Below are positions 1 to 8,481 of a stretch of DNA of 64,000 bases, piece by piece; position 1 is the stretch's first letter, and each line of letters starts with the position of its first letter. The notes under the pieces were generated by a model. It searched no databases. It was not told the origin of the DNA and saw only the letters and a list, made by a program, of their open reading frames with translations. The translations under genes and the position numbers were made by a program. Source of the stretch: Pseudonocardia sp. CNS-139. GTDB taxonomy: Bacteria > Actinomycetota > Actinomycetes > Mycobacteriales > Pseudonocardiaceae. The stretch spans positions 1 through 64,000 of the forward strand of contig MKJX01000155.1 of NCBI GenBank assembly GCA_001942415.1. Reading direction: 5' to 3'.

Positions 1-408
1 CGCCCTCGTAGACGCCGGCGATCAGGCCGATGGTCGTGCCCATCACGAGCGCGCCACCCAGCCCCTGAACGATCCGGGCGACGATCAGCCACGTCACGCT
101 CGGCGCCAGCGCACACCCCAGCGAAGCAGGGTGAACACCGCGATGCCGACGAGGAACACACCGCGCCGCCCGAGCCGATCCGCCAACGAGCCGGCGCTCA
201 ACAGCAACGCCGCGGTGGCCAGCGAGTACCCGTTGACCAGCCACTGCAACGCCGCCAGCGGCGCGGCGAACTCGCCGCCGACCGCCTCCAGCGCGACGTT
301 CACCACCGTGAGATCGAGCACCACCACCATCACCGACAGGCCCGCAACCGTCGTGGTGACCAGCTGCGCACGGCGCCGCCCGGCGGGCACCTCGCCCCCG
401 ACACCCAT
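1..408 (-). CDS. MFS drug/metabolite exporter, DHA2-like, partial at left edge
   Basis: The start is the ATG at 408 (MGVGGEVPAGRRR). The first membrane segments read VVVLDLTVVNVALEAVGG and LQWLVNGYSLATAALLLSAG, followed by the MFS loop motif LADRLGRRGVFLVG; this is the usual N-terminus of 12-14 TM EmrB/QacA-type proton antiporters. The frame breaks near position 115: the opened frame ends in a short nonsense tail, while the adjacent frame continues with WLIVARIVQGLGGALVMG, the expected TM4 region, so a single-base error or mutation is likely. The gene runs off the window. A Zur-box-like site ends 44 bases upstream of the start, so zinc-controlled export of a metabolite, perhaps a chelator, is a reasonable inference. 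The substrate is unknown. Confidence 0.85.
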
Positions 409-451
409 CAGGCGCCCTCCCCCGAAGCCGGTCTCGATGAGCGACTCATAT

Positions 452-466
452 CGACAACGGTTATCA
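452..466. promoter_or_regulatory. Zur-box-like operator
   Basis: CGACAACGGTTATCA matches the 15-bp pattern shared by the other zinc boxes here and is almost identical to the one before the zinc chaperone gene at 44.5 kb. It lies between the MFS gene (start 408, minus) and a small plus-strand ORF (545). The first base deviates from the consensus T. Confidence 0.7.
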
Positions 467-544
467 TTAAACGTCCGAGGATCGTAACATCGTTCTGTTG
501 TGCCAGCGGTGCCCCGCACCCCGGCGATCGGTGAGGAGGACACG

Positions 545-766
545 ATGGGCGCCACGGTCGTCGCGGGATGCGACCTGCACCCGGCCGCTCGGTCGTGGCC
601 GGACGGCGGGATGCCCCTCGTCCATGGCGGGGCGATCCGGCGGCGGGCCGCACTCCTCGGCCCGGGGCTGCGCGAGCGGGCCGGCGGCGGACTCCGCGAT
701 GCGGTCGGCCGTGAGCCCACCGACCCACCGCAGCCGATGGTGCCCGCCCGGCGGGCTGTCGAGTAG
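545..766 (+). CDS. Small hypothetical protein (73 aa), doubtful
   Basis: An ATG at 545 follows a good purine-rich ribosome site (GAGGAGG about 8 bases upstream) and opens a 73-residue frame beginning MGATVVAGCDLHPAARSW. It has one Cys and few His residues, no membrane segment and no motif I recognise. It is divergent from the MFS exporter with a Zur-box-like site between them, which is the main reason to list it. It could equally be a gene remnant or chance frame in GC-rich DNA. No function is proposed. Confidence 0.3.
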   Translation: MGATVVAGCDLHPAARSWPDGGMPLVHGGAIRRRAALLGPGLRERAGGGLRDAVGREPTDPPQPMVPARRAVE

Positions 767-898
767 GCGCCGCCGATGGCACAGGAGGCGGGCACGTTCG
801 GTTCATGCACGCGCAGGGCCGCAGGTCACAGCTGCGCGAACCTCGTCGAGATCAACTGTGAGCCGGGTCGGCCCACTGGCTATGATCGCGAGGTGGCG

Positions 899-1291
899 AT
901 GACGGACTGTTGCGGGCACGACCTGAGCCCGGCCGTGGCGCTGTTCCGGTCGCTCGGCGACCCGGCGCGGCTGGCGATCGTGCGGCGGCTGGCCGAAGGC
1001 GAAGCCCGCGTCGTCGACCTGACCCGGCAGCTGGGGCTGGCCCAGTCGACGGTCTCCAAGCACCTGGCCTGCCTGCGGGACTGCCGGCTGATCGACTACC
1101 GCACCGAGGGCCGCCAGTCGTTCTACGCACTCACCCGCCCCGAGCTGATCGACCTGCTCCGCAGCGCGGAACTGCTGCTCGCCCGGAGCGGGGACGCGGT
1201 GGCGCTCTGCCCGGTCTACGGCGACCCGGCCGATCTCGCGACCGCGCCGGCCACGGTGGCCACGGTGGCGGAGCCCGCGGGAGCATCCTGA
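899..1291 (+). CDS. ArsR/SmtB-family metal sensor, CmtR-like (copy 1)
   Basis: A winged-helix repressor of about 130 aa. It starts MTDCCGHDLSPAVALFRSLG; a GTG two codons upstream (893) is an alternative start. The recognition region reads STVSKHLACLRDCRLIDYRTEGRQ. The CLRDC pair (Cys-x3-Cys in helix 4) and a single downstream Cys in ALCPVYG match the ligand set of mycobacterial CmtR (Cys57, Cys61, Cys102), which senses Cd(II)/Pb(II); the assignment rests on these residues. The N-terminal CC pair may add ligands. A close paralogue lies 260 bp downstream ahead of a cation efflux gene, so the likely role is derepression of efflux under toxic metal load. No frameshift is seen. Confidence 0.85.
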   Translation: MTDCCGHDLSPAVALFRSLGDPARLAIVRRLAEGEARVVDLTRQLGLAQSTVSKHLACLRDCRLIDYRTEGRQSFYALTRPELIDLLRSAELLLARSGDAVALCPVYGDPADLATAPATVATVAEPAGAS

Positions 1292-1552
1292 GCACCTCGG
1301 TGGCGCCGGCGCCCCGCGCTCTTCCCGCCCGTCACGAAGCCGTTCGGTCCGGCACCCCACGGGCCGACGTGACCCCACGGCCCCCGGTGAACCGCCGCCG
1401 ACGGCGCTGCTCGCCGAGTGCCGGCCACGCGGCGGCGCCACCGGCACCATCGCCGACGTCCACCTGACCGGCCCCGTCGTCGACCGGGCGAGAACGTACC
1501 GGCGGTCACACGTTCACGATTCGACATAGGACGCTATCATCGTCCCGTGACG

Positions 1553-1933
1553 ATGCTGGATTGTTGCGGGCGCGATCTGAGCCCGGCGGTTGCCCTGTTC
1601 CGGTCGCTCGGCGACCCGGCACGGCTGGCGATCGTGCGACGGCTGGCCGAGGGCGAAGCCCGCGTGGTGGACCTGACCAGGGCACTCGGTCTGGCCCAGT
1701 CGACGGTGTCCCAGCACCTGGCCTGCCTGCGGGACTGCCGGCTGATCGACTACCGGACCGAGGGCCGCCAGTCGTTCTACTCGCTGACCCGCCCCGAGCT
1801 GATCGACCTGCTCGGCAGCACGGAGGCGCTGCTGGCCGAGACCGGCGACGCCGTTGCGCTCTGCCCGGTCTACGGCGAGCCCGACACCGGACACGACACC
1901 CGCGCCGAGGTCCCGGCCGGGGTGACCTCGTGA
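1553..1933 (+). CDS. ArsR/SmtB-family metal sensor, CmtR-like (copy 2)
   Basis: A paralogue of the upstream gene, with near-identical stretches MLDCCGRDLSPAVALFRSLG, STVSQHLACLRDCRLIDYR and VALCPVYG. The same three CmtR-type cysteines plus the N-terminal CC are retained. A GTG at 1547 is an alternative start. Its stop overlaps the GTG start of the CDF transporter by 4 bases (GTGA), so the two are translationally coupled as a sensor-pump operon. The region just upstream (about 1503-1546) should hold the operator and has a CTAT-ATCG element resembling the one before copy 1. The C-terminus (about 20 aa) differs from copy 1, so the duplication is not very recent. Confidence 0.87.
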   Translation: MLDCCGRDLSPAVALFRSLGDPARLAIVRRLAEGEARVVDLTRALGLAQSTVSQHLACLRDCRLIDYRTEGRQSFYSLTRPELIDLLGSTEALLAETGDAVALCPVYGEPDTGHDTRAEVPAGVTS

Positions 1934-2649
1934 GCGCCCCGGCTGTCGCGGCGCAGCGGCGGGACGTGCTGCGCCGGCGGATCCGGTGGCTGGTCGCGGC
2001 CACGATCACCTACAACGTCATCGAGGCCGTCGTCGCCATCACGGCCGGCACGATCGCGGACTCCACCGCGCTGATCGGGTTCGGACTCGACTCGCTGATC
2101 GAGGTCAGCTCCGCCGCCGCGGTCGCCTGGCAGTTCGCCGGACCGGACCCCGAACGCCGGGAGAAGATCGCCCTGCGGGTCATCGCCGGCTCGTTCTTCG
2201 CCCTCGCCGCCTACGTCTCCTTCGAGGCCGTCCGCACCCTGATCGGCGCCGACCAGCCCCAGCACTCCCCGGTCGGGATCACCCTCGTCGCGATCAGCGT
2301 CGTGGTCATGCCGTTCCTGTCCTGGGCGCAACGGCGCGCCGGCCGCGAGTACGGCTCGAACAGCGCCGTCGCCGACTCCAAGCAGACCCTGCTCTGCACC
2401 TACCTGTCCGCGGCCGTGCTCGTCGGCCTCCTGCTCAACTCGATGCTCGGCTGGTGGTGGGCCGACCCGATCGTCGCCCTCGGCCTCGCCGTCGTCGCCG
2501 TCCGGGAAGGCCGGGCGGCCCTGCGCGGCGACACCTGCTGCCCACCGGTCCACCTCGACGGTCGCGACGACCGGCACGACGAGACGGACGGGCGGGACGA
2601 GGTGGACGCCTGCGGGTGCGCCGCCCACAGCTCCTGCTGCTGCGGGTGA
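1930..2649 (+). CDS. Cation diffusion facilitator (CDF) efflux transporter with Cys-rich tail
   Basis: About 239 aa, GTG start overlapping the upstream ArsR stop. It has the CDF core: TM2 with FGLDSLIEVSSA and TM5 with VADSKQTLLCTYL carry the Asp residues expected for the divalent-metal site, and a further TM has MLGWWWADPIVALGLAVVAV. Family members exchange Zn(II), Cd(II) or Co(II) for protons across the plasma membrane. The usual cytoplasmic domain is replaced by a short tail rich in Cys, His and Asp (DTCCPPVHLDG, then CGCAAHSSCCCG at the end), probably a metal-collecting segment. The CmtR-like sensor in the operon suggests Cd/Pb/Zn efflux. The reading frame is intact. Confidence 0.88.
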   Translation: MSAPAVAAQRRDVLRRRIRWLVAATITYNVIEAVVAITAGTIADSTALIGFGLDSLIEVSSAAAVAWQFAGPDPERREKIALRVIAGSFFALAAYVSFEAVRTLIGADQPQHSPVGITLVAISVVVMPFLSWAQRRAGREYGSNSAVADSKQTLLCTYLSAAVLVGLLLNSMLGWWWADPIVALGLAVVAVREGRAALRGDTCCPPVHLDGRDDRHDETDGRDEVDACGCAAHSSCCCG

Positions 2650-2666
2650 TCCTCGGCCAGGAGGGT

Positions 2667-2705
2667 GCTGAAGAACTCCGCTCGCCACGGCCGGAGTTCT
2701 TCAGC
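2667..2705. terminator. Bidirectional hairpin terminator
   Basis: A perfect 14-bp inverted repeat, GCTGAAGAACTCCG (2667-2680) and CGGAGTTCTTCAGC (2692-2705), with an 11-base loop. It sits between the convergent CDF and zur genes, the expected place for a shared terminator. There is no long T run, as is common in actinobacteria. Confidence 0.85.
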
Positions 2706-2712
2706 GCGCTCC

Positions 2713-3165
2713 TCAGGTGAGGTGGTCGGAGGCCGCCCGAGGGCAGACGACGCAGACCCCGAAGACGTCGACGCGGTTGCTGACCTCGGAGAAGCCGTGC
2801 TCTCGGGCGGTGTCGGCCACCCACTTCTCGACCGGCGCCGCCGCGACCTCCACCGCCCGCCCGCACTGACGGCAGATGAGATGGTGGTGCGGCCCGCTCG
2901 AGTGGCAGCGGCGGTACGTCGCCTCGCCGGTCGTGCGTACGACGTCGACGTTGCCCGCCTCGGCGAGCGCCTGCAACGCCCGGTAGACCGTGGTCAGGCT
3001 GATCCCGCTACCGGCCGCGCGCAGCTGTGCGTGGATCTGGCCGGCCGACCGGAAGCCGTCCGTCCGCTCGAGCAGCCGCAGGACGGCCCGCCGCTGGCGA
3101 GTCGTACGGATCGTCGAGGACGCCCACCTGTCCGTGCCGTTGTTCTCGTCTGCGACCCGACTCAC
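2713..3165 (-). CDS. zur: Fur-family zinc uptake regulator Zur
   Basis: About 150 aa from the GTG at 3165 (VSRVADENNGTDRW). A longer frame could begin at 3216, but that would overlap the operator. The winged helix reads TRQRRAVLRLLERTDGFRSA and LTTVYRALQALAEAGNVD. The metal domain has HHHLICRQCGR and, near the end, FGVCVVC, giving the two CxxC pairs of the structural zinc site plus the His-rich sensory region. The match to mycobacterial and streptomycete Zur is close. Overlapping Zur boxes at 3217-3237 lie just upstream, so it should repress itself. Clustering with many Zur boxes and zinc-related genes supports Zur over an iron-sensing Fur. Confidence 0.9.
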   Translation of the reverse strand: MSRVADENNGTDRWASSTIRTTRQRRAVLRLLERTDGFRSAGQIHAQLRAAGSGISLTTVYRALQALAEAGNVDVVRTTGEATYRRCHSSGPHHHLICRQCGRAVEVAAAPVEKWVADTAREHGFSEVSNRVDVFGVCVVCPRAASDHLT

Positions 3166-3216
3166 ATCGTCCACGCGCCGCGCTCCTATCCGCCGCTCCA
3201 CCCCGCAGCAAGTCAA

Positions 3217-3237
3217 TGATAACGAGAATCATTATCA
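3217..3237. promoter_or_regulatory. Tandem overlapping Zur boxes in the zur promoter
   Basis: Two 15-mers offset by 6 bp, TGATAACGAGAATCA (3217-3231) and CGAGAATCATTATCA (3223-3237), both fit the zinc-box pattern. The 6-bp phasing recurs at 39001-39021. The site overlaps the 3' end of the upstream ECF ATPase gene and lies about 50 bases before the zur start. Confidence 0.85.
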
Positions 3238-4688
3238 TGCACGGCCGAGGCGGATGCGCTCGCTGCGGCGAGGCGGCCAGCGTGAGCCGGCAGTCTGCGG
3301 TCAGGGTGAGGAGGTCCTCGTCGTGGCTGATCAGGAGCACGACCGCGCCGTCGGCCGCGACCTGCCGGATCTGGTCCGAGATGGACTGCAGGTGGCGTCG
3401 GTCGACACCGGAGCTGGGCTCGTCGAAGATCACGACGCGCCGGCCGGCGACGCGGACGGCGGCGATGACGAGGCGCTGCTGCTGGCCTCCGGAGAGGGAG
3501 AGCGGGTGCCGCTCTGCGAGGTGGGCGAGGTCGAGGGCGTCGAGCACCGCCGCGGGGTTGGGGGCGTGCGGCGCGCCGGCGCCGGCGAGCTCGATCTCGG
3601 CCCGGACGCTGTCGGTGAACAGCTGCCGTTGCACGTCCTGCATGACGATCGCGCTGAGCCGCTGGCGTGCTCGCGGGCTGACGATCCGGCCGTCCAGGCG
3701 CACCCGGCCGGAGGAACGCTGCAGGCCGGCGACGATCCGGGCGAGGGTGGACTTGCCGACTCCGTTGACGCCGCGGATCGCGGTGACCGGCCGGCGGCGA
3801 ACGAGACGCGCTCGAGATCGAGGACGGTGCGCCCGCCGAGCCGGCAGTGGATGCCGGTGAGCTCCAGGCTCCCGCCGTGACCGGGGCGGCCGGGACCGGA
3901 TCGGCGACGCTCGGACCGGCGGCGGGGAGTGCCGGGAGCTCGGCGGTGCGCAGGTCACCGCGCAGCCCCTCCCGGGCGAGATCGTCCTCCGTGACCCGGC
4001 CGAACTCGGCGGCGGACCACTCCCGGTCCACCGTGCCGTCGCGCATGACGACGACCCGGTCGGCCAAGCGGTCGAGGTAGCGCAGCCGGTGCTCGGCGAC
4101 GACGATCGTGACGCCCCGGGACTTCAGCTCGGTCAGGGTGGCGGTCAGACGCCGGACCGCGTCGGCGGAGAGGTTGGAGCTGGGCTCGTCCAGCAGGAGC
4201 ACCTGTGGGCCGTGGGCACCGGCGGCGGCGATCGCGACCTGCTGCTGCTGCCCTCCGGAGAGGCGTTGCAGGGGCTGCTGGATCGGCAGCACCGCCGCGA
4301 GCCCGGCCACCGTGCCCGCGACCCGCGTGCGGATGTCCTCCCGGGGGAAGCCGAAGTTCTCCATCGCGAAGGCGACCTCCTCGCGGGCGGTCTCGGTGAA
4401 GAACTGCCGCCGGGGGTGCTGCAGCACGGTGCCGGTGCGCAGGCCGATCTCGTCCAGCTCGGCGGTGGCGGTCGGCAGGCCGTCGACGACCACCGCGCCG
4501 GTGAGGGCGCCCTCCTCGTGGAAGTGGGGGATGAGCCCGTTCATCAGCCGCAGGGCGGTGGACTTGCCCGAGCCGCTCGCGCCGCACAGGACGACGAACT
4601 CGCCGGGGGCGACGTGCAGGCCGAGATCCCGCAGGCTCGGCGCGTCGGCGTGCGGGTAGGTCCAGCTGACGTGGTCGAGGCGGATCAC
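3235..4688 (-). CDS. ECF transporter ATPase, two ABC domains fused (EcfA-EcfA'), frameshifted
   Basis: GTG at 4688 overlaps the EcfT stop (GTGA). Domain 1 (about residues 1-245) has Walker A GASGSGKST, signature LSGGQQQQ and Walker B LLLDEPSSNLS. After a linker (PALPAAGPSVADPVPAAP) a second domain follows without a stop: Walker A GVNGVGKST, LSGGQQQR and IFDEPSSGVD. It powers metal or metallophore import together with EcfT and the two S components upstream. At least two frameshifts fall in the start of domain 2 (about 3770-3880) and another near the end, because the natural stop at 3235-3237 is out of frame. All motifs on both sides are intact, so sequencing error is more likely than decay. 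Confidence 0.82.
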
Positions 4689-5426
4689 AGCAGCGGCGCC
4701 GGGAGCAGCACCGCGGCGCCGGCCAGGCCGGCGACCACGAGCGCGAGCACCAGGTCGGGCGGGCCGAAACGCGGCGGGCACAGCGCGGTCGGCCTGCGGT
4801 GCGAGCCGAGGCCGCGCAGGATCGCGGACGCGAGAGGTCGTCACCGGCCCGGAGGCTCGCGGCGATCATGGGCACGGCGAAGCGCTCCATGCTGAGCACG
4901 GGGTGGCGCAGGAACCCACCGGGCCCGGCGAGCCCGCGCAGCCGCATCGCGTCGAGGACCGCCGCCGCCTCCGTCGCGACGACCGGGAAGAAGCGCAGCA
5001 TGACCGCCAGCGTCACGGCGACCGGTCGCGGTACCCGGGACGCCCGGAATGCCGCGTTGAGCTGGGTCGGCGAGGTGGTGGCGATCAGGTGCGCGCCGAC
5101 GCGATCGCGACGACGAACCGGATCAGGTAGGTGCAGGCCAACGAGACGATCGCGGTGAACGCGTTCGCCCACCACAGCGGCAGGAGCCAGCCCAGCATCC
5201 ACATGGCGGCGGCCACGAGCGGCAGCGTGGCGGCGCGCCGCCACGCTCGCTCCCAGAGAGCGAGGCCGATCGCCAGCAGCAGCGCGGGCGGGACGAGACG
5301 CAGCCCGCCGGGGCCCATCACGACCGTGCTGACGAGCACGACCAGCAGGATCTTCGTGCGGGGGTCCAGCCCCGGCCGCGGACCCGCGGCCAGGGCCGTC
5401 CCGTCAGGCGAGGCCGGCGCGGACAA
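4685..5426 (-). CDS. ECF transporter transmembrane coupling protein EcfT, frameshifted
   Basis: A TTG at 5426, inside the last codons of the upstream S component, is the best start (MSAPASPDGTALAAG). The N-terminal part has LDPRTKILLVVLVSTVVMG and hydrophobic helices. After a frame change near 5090 the protein continues AVMLRFFPVVATEAAAVLDAM followed by RLRG, the first Ala/Arg-Gly coupling-helix motif. After a second frame change near 4830 it reads ASAILRGLGSH, the second motif, then a last TM helix ending at the stop shared with EcfA. EcfT couples ATP hydrolysis in EcfA to toppling of the S component. Confidence 0.8.
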
Positions 5427-6030
5427 AGTGCCTGCGCAGGATCGCCGAACCCAGCAGCCCGCCCAGCAGGCCGGCGAGCAGGACGGCCGCCGCGAGGACG
5501 CCGAGCACCGGGGCGGAGAGCAGCCGGTCGGCGGCGTCGACGTACTCGCTGCCCAGCCCGGACCAGCTCGGGCCGGAGAAGTACGACTCGCGGTCGAGGA
5601 GCAGCGGCAGGAACGGGGTGAGGTAGCCGAGGGCGAACACCGCGTACGACAGGACCGCGGCCCGCTTCGACCGGTAGCGCCCGGCCCACAGGACCACCTC
5701 GGCGGCGACGCCGAGCAGGAGGATCAGCACCGTGCTCAGCACGGTGTTGGCGCTCAGCAGGTAGAACAGCCCGACGACCCCGGCGAACAGGGTGACCATC
5801 CCGGCGTGCTTCACCCGGGTCAGGAACAGCATGTACGTGATGCCGTTGACGACGATCGACACCGGGACCATCACGAGCCAGGTCAGCGGGGAGATGATGC
5901 CGAGCATGCCGATCGCGTAGCTGACGACGATGAAGACGACGCCGAAGATCGCGACGTTCACCAGGTCACGGGCACTGAACCGGAACGTGGGCGCCGGGCG
6001 GGCGAGCCCGTCCGGGGTACCGGTGCTCAC
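5404..6030 (-). CDS. ECF S component, Trep_Strep/MptD-like (copy 1)
   Basis: About 208 aa from the GTG at 6030, which overlaps the previous stop. Five to six TM segments are visible, with the family hallmark near the N-terminus (ARDLVNVAIFGVVFIVVSY, then GMLGIISPLTWLV and TYMLFLTRVKHAGMVTLF) and a basic C-terminal tail (LRRHFVRAGLA). This matches the Trep_Strep (TIGR02185-like) group of putative ECF substrate-binding subunits, often encoded beside ECF modules and YbtPQ-type ABC proteins in Gram-positives. The substrate is unknown; operon context and the Zur box suggest a zinc or iron complex. The frame is intact. Confidence 0.8.
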   Translation of the reverse strand: MSTGTPDGLARPAPTFRFSARDLVNVAIFGVVFIVVSYAIGMLGIISPLTWLVMVPVSIVVNGITYMLFLTRVKHAGMVTLFAGVVGLFYLLSANTVLSTVLILLLGVAAEVVLWAGRYRSKRAAVLSYAVFALGYLTPFLPLLLDRESYFSGPSWSGLGSEYVDAADRLLSAPVLGVLAAAVLLAGLLGGLLGSAILRRHFVRAGLA

Positions 6031-6701
6031 GCGAGTCCGGCCTTGGCGAAGTGCTTCCGGAGCAGGAACGCGCCCAGCAGCCCACCGAGCAGCCCGCAGA
6101 CGAGGGTCGCGGCGTTGTAGGTCCACAGCGCCGGGAGCGACACGGTCCGGTCGAACTCGGCGACGTAGTCCGGGCCCATGGCCTGCATGCCGGGCGAGCT
6201 CAGGTAGTCGGCGCGTTCGTCAGCAGCGGGAGCATCGGCCCGACGAACCACAGGGAGAACACCGCGTAGGCCCAGATGGCGGCCCAGCGCGAACGGTAGT
6301 GCCCGGCTCGCATGATGACCTCGGCGAGAAGCGCGACGAGCACCGTGAGCAGGATGCTGATCCAGGGGTGGCCCATGACGAGGTAGAGGACACCGACGAC
6401 CAGGCCGAACAAGGTCACCATGCCCGCGTGCCGCACCCGGGTGAGGAACAGCATGTACGGGATGCCGGCCGCGACGATGCTCAACGGCAGGGTGAGCAGC
6501 ATCACGAGGGGGCTGATGATGCCGAGCATCGCGATCGCGTAGACGATCACGATGTAGATCACCGCGAAGATCGCCACGTTGAGCAGGTCACGGGCCGTGA
6601 ACGTGAGCGACGGCGCGCGGCGCGGGGGCGGGGGCCGCCGTCGCGGAGGCCGGCGGCGCCGTGTCGGGCAGCGTCGTGTCGGGCGGGGTCTCGTCGGGCA
6701 T
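6027..6701 (-). CDS. ECF S component, Trep_Strep/MptD-like (copy 2), frameshifted
   Basis: A paralogue of the downstream copy, sharing ARDLLNVAIFAVIYIVIVY, AMLGIISPL, PYMLFLTRVRHAGMVTLF and the C-terminal LLRKHFAKAGLA. The start is the ATG at 6701 with a Pro-rich cytoplasmic N-terminus (MPDETPPDTTLPDTAPP). Frame changes near 6615 and 6235 split an otherwise complete protein of about 225 aa. Two S components may give the shared EcfAT module two specificities, or may form one heteromeric receptor. Confidence 0.75.
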
Positions 6702-6748
6702 GGTGGTCCTTCGTCCGGAGGTCTTCGGGGCGGGGTGCCCCGGCGTGG

Positions 6749-8481
6749 TCAGTCGTGCTGGGCGAGCTGCCAGCCGGCGGCGTCGACGCGTTCCCGCCAG
6801 TAGCGTGCGTAGGCGCCGTCGGCGGCGAGGAGCTGCGCGTGCGTGCCGGACTCCTGGATGCCGCCCCGGCCGTCGAGCATGATGATCCGATCCGCTGTCA
6901 TGATCGTCTGCAGCCGGTGGGCGACCACGATCACGGTGCGGTCGGCCCGGATCGCGTCGAGTGCCTCGCCGATCGCGATCTCGTTGCCGATGTCGAGCGC
7001 GGCCGTCGCCTCGTCCAGCAGCACGATCGGGGCGTCCTTCAGCAGGGCGCGGGCGATGGACACCCGCTGGCGCTCCCCGCCGGAGAGGTTCGAGCCGCCC
7101 TCGCCGACCAGTGCGTCCCATCCGCCGGGCAGCCGTTCCGCGATCTCGTCGACCCGGGCCCGGCCGGCCGCGGCGACGACGTCGGCCCGGCCGAGGTCGG
7201 GGTTCCCGACCCACACGTTGGCGAGGATCGTGTCGTCGAACAGGTAGACGTCCTGGAAGACCGGGGCGACCGCGGCCTCCACGACGCCGGTGCCCAGCTG
7301 CGGCACCGGGACTCCGCCGATCGACACGGTCCCCGACTCGGGGTCGTAGAAGCGGGCGATGAGCTTGGTGATCGTCGTCTTGCCGGACCCGGACGGCCCG
7401 ACGATCGCCGTCATCCGGCCCGACGGCGCAGGAAGGACAGGTCTCGCAGGACCGGCTCGCCGCCGTAGCCGAACGTGACGCCGTCGAACGCGACCGACCA
7501 GTCCTTCGGCGCGCCGGGCTCGGCGGGCTCGGGAAGCGGGGCGAGGGCGTACAGCTCGTCGAACTGGTTCAGCGTGGTCTTGGCCACCGCGACGCCGCCG
7601 CCGAGCGCCCCGGAGTTGGAGATCGGCTCGGTGAACCGCACGCCGAGCACGAGCAGCGCGATGAGCGTCGCGGGTTCGAGGGATCCGCCGACGGCGAGGT
7701 AGGCGCCGAGCACGATGACGACGGTGACGGCGAGCTGGACGACGCCGGCGAACGCGGCGATCCCGGCGCCTCCGGTGATGAGCACGCCGCGGTAGGCACG
7801 GTGCTGGCGCTGCAGGGCGTCCTCGACGAGCCGGCCGGCCACCGACCCCTCGCGCGCGGTGCGCAGCGCCGGCTGGGCGCGGGCGAACTCGATCACGCGG
7901 TTCGAGGCCTCGGCCACCGCCTCGGCGTGCTCGGCGTCGTCGCGCTCCATCCCCCTGCGCAGCCAGCGGAAGACCAGCCACATCACCGGGACCGTCGCCG
8001 TCATCGCGAGCGCGAGGCGCCAGTCGAGGAAGTACATGCCGACCAGGACCGTGCCGGGGGTGAGGAACCCGGTCAGGATGAGCCGCACGATCGAGTACGG
8101 GGTCGAGGACACGAACATCGCACCGTGCGTCGCGATCTGGGCCATCTGCCCGGAGCGGTCGGTGCCGAACCACGCGACGGGCAGCTCCACGAGCCGGTCG
8201 CCGAGCCTGGTCAGCAGCGAGTCGAGCACGGCCGTGCTGGCCCGCATCCCGATCTGGCTGGCGAACCAGAACGCCACCACGTAGAGCACCCCGACCACCG
8301 TGAGCGCGACGAGCCACGACCCGACCACCGCGCTGTCGCCGAGGAACAGCGCGCGCAGCAGCGGCACGAGCATCAGGAAGGCGATCCCCTGGAGCACCGC
8401 GGTCGCGACGACGAAGGCCAGCTCCGTGATCAGGAGGCGCCGGGCCCGGGGCGAGGAGTAGTGCAGCAGGCGGCGGATCAT
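6749..8481 (-). CDS. ABC half-transporter, YbtQ/IrtB-like
   Basis: About 577 aa from the ATG at 8481 (MIRRLLHYSSPRARRLL). Six TM helices (for example LVFRWLRR, GVVQLAVTVVIVLGAYLAVGG) are followed by an ATPase domain with Walker A GPSGSGKTT, signature NLSGGERQR, Walker B VLLDEATAALD and switch VAHRL. A frameshift near 7425, between the TM and ATPase domains, breaks the frame. The architecture is that of type IV exporters, but the YbtPQ and IrtAB pairs import metal-siderophores. Pairing with the upstream paralogue, the ECF genes downstream and the Zur plus iron boxes upstream support import of a metallophore complex. It is closely related to the pair at 48.3-51.8 kb. Confidence 0.82.

Noticed and set aside
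3163..3216. Longer Zur start at 3216 adding 17 residues
   Set aside because: It would place the Zur operator within the start region, and the extra residues do not resemble known Zur N-termini; the GTG at 3165 fits better.
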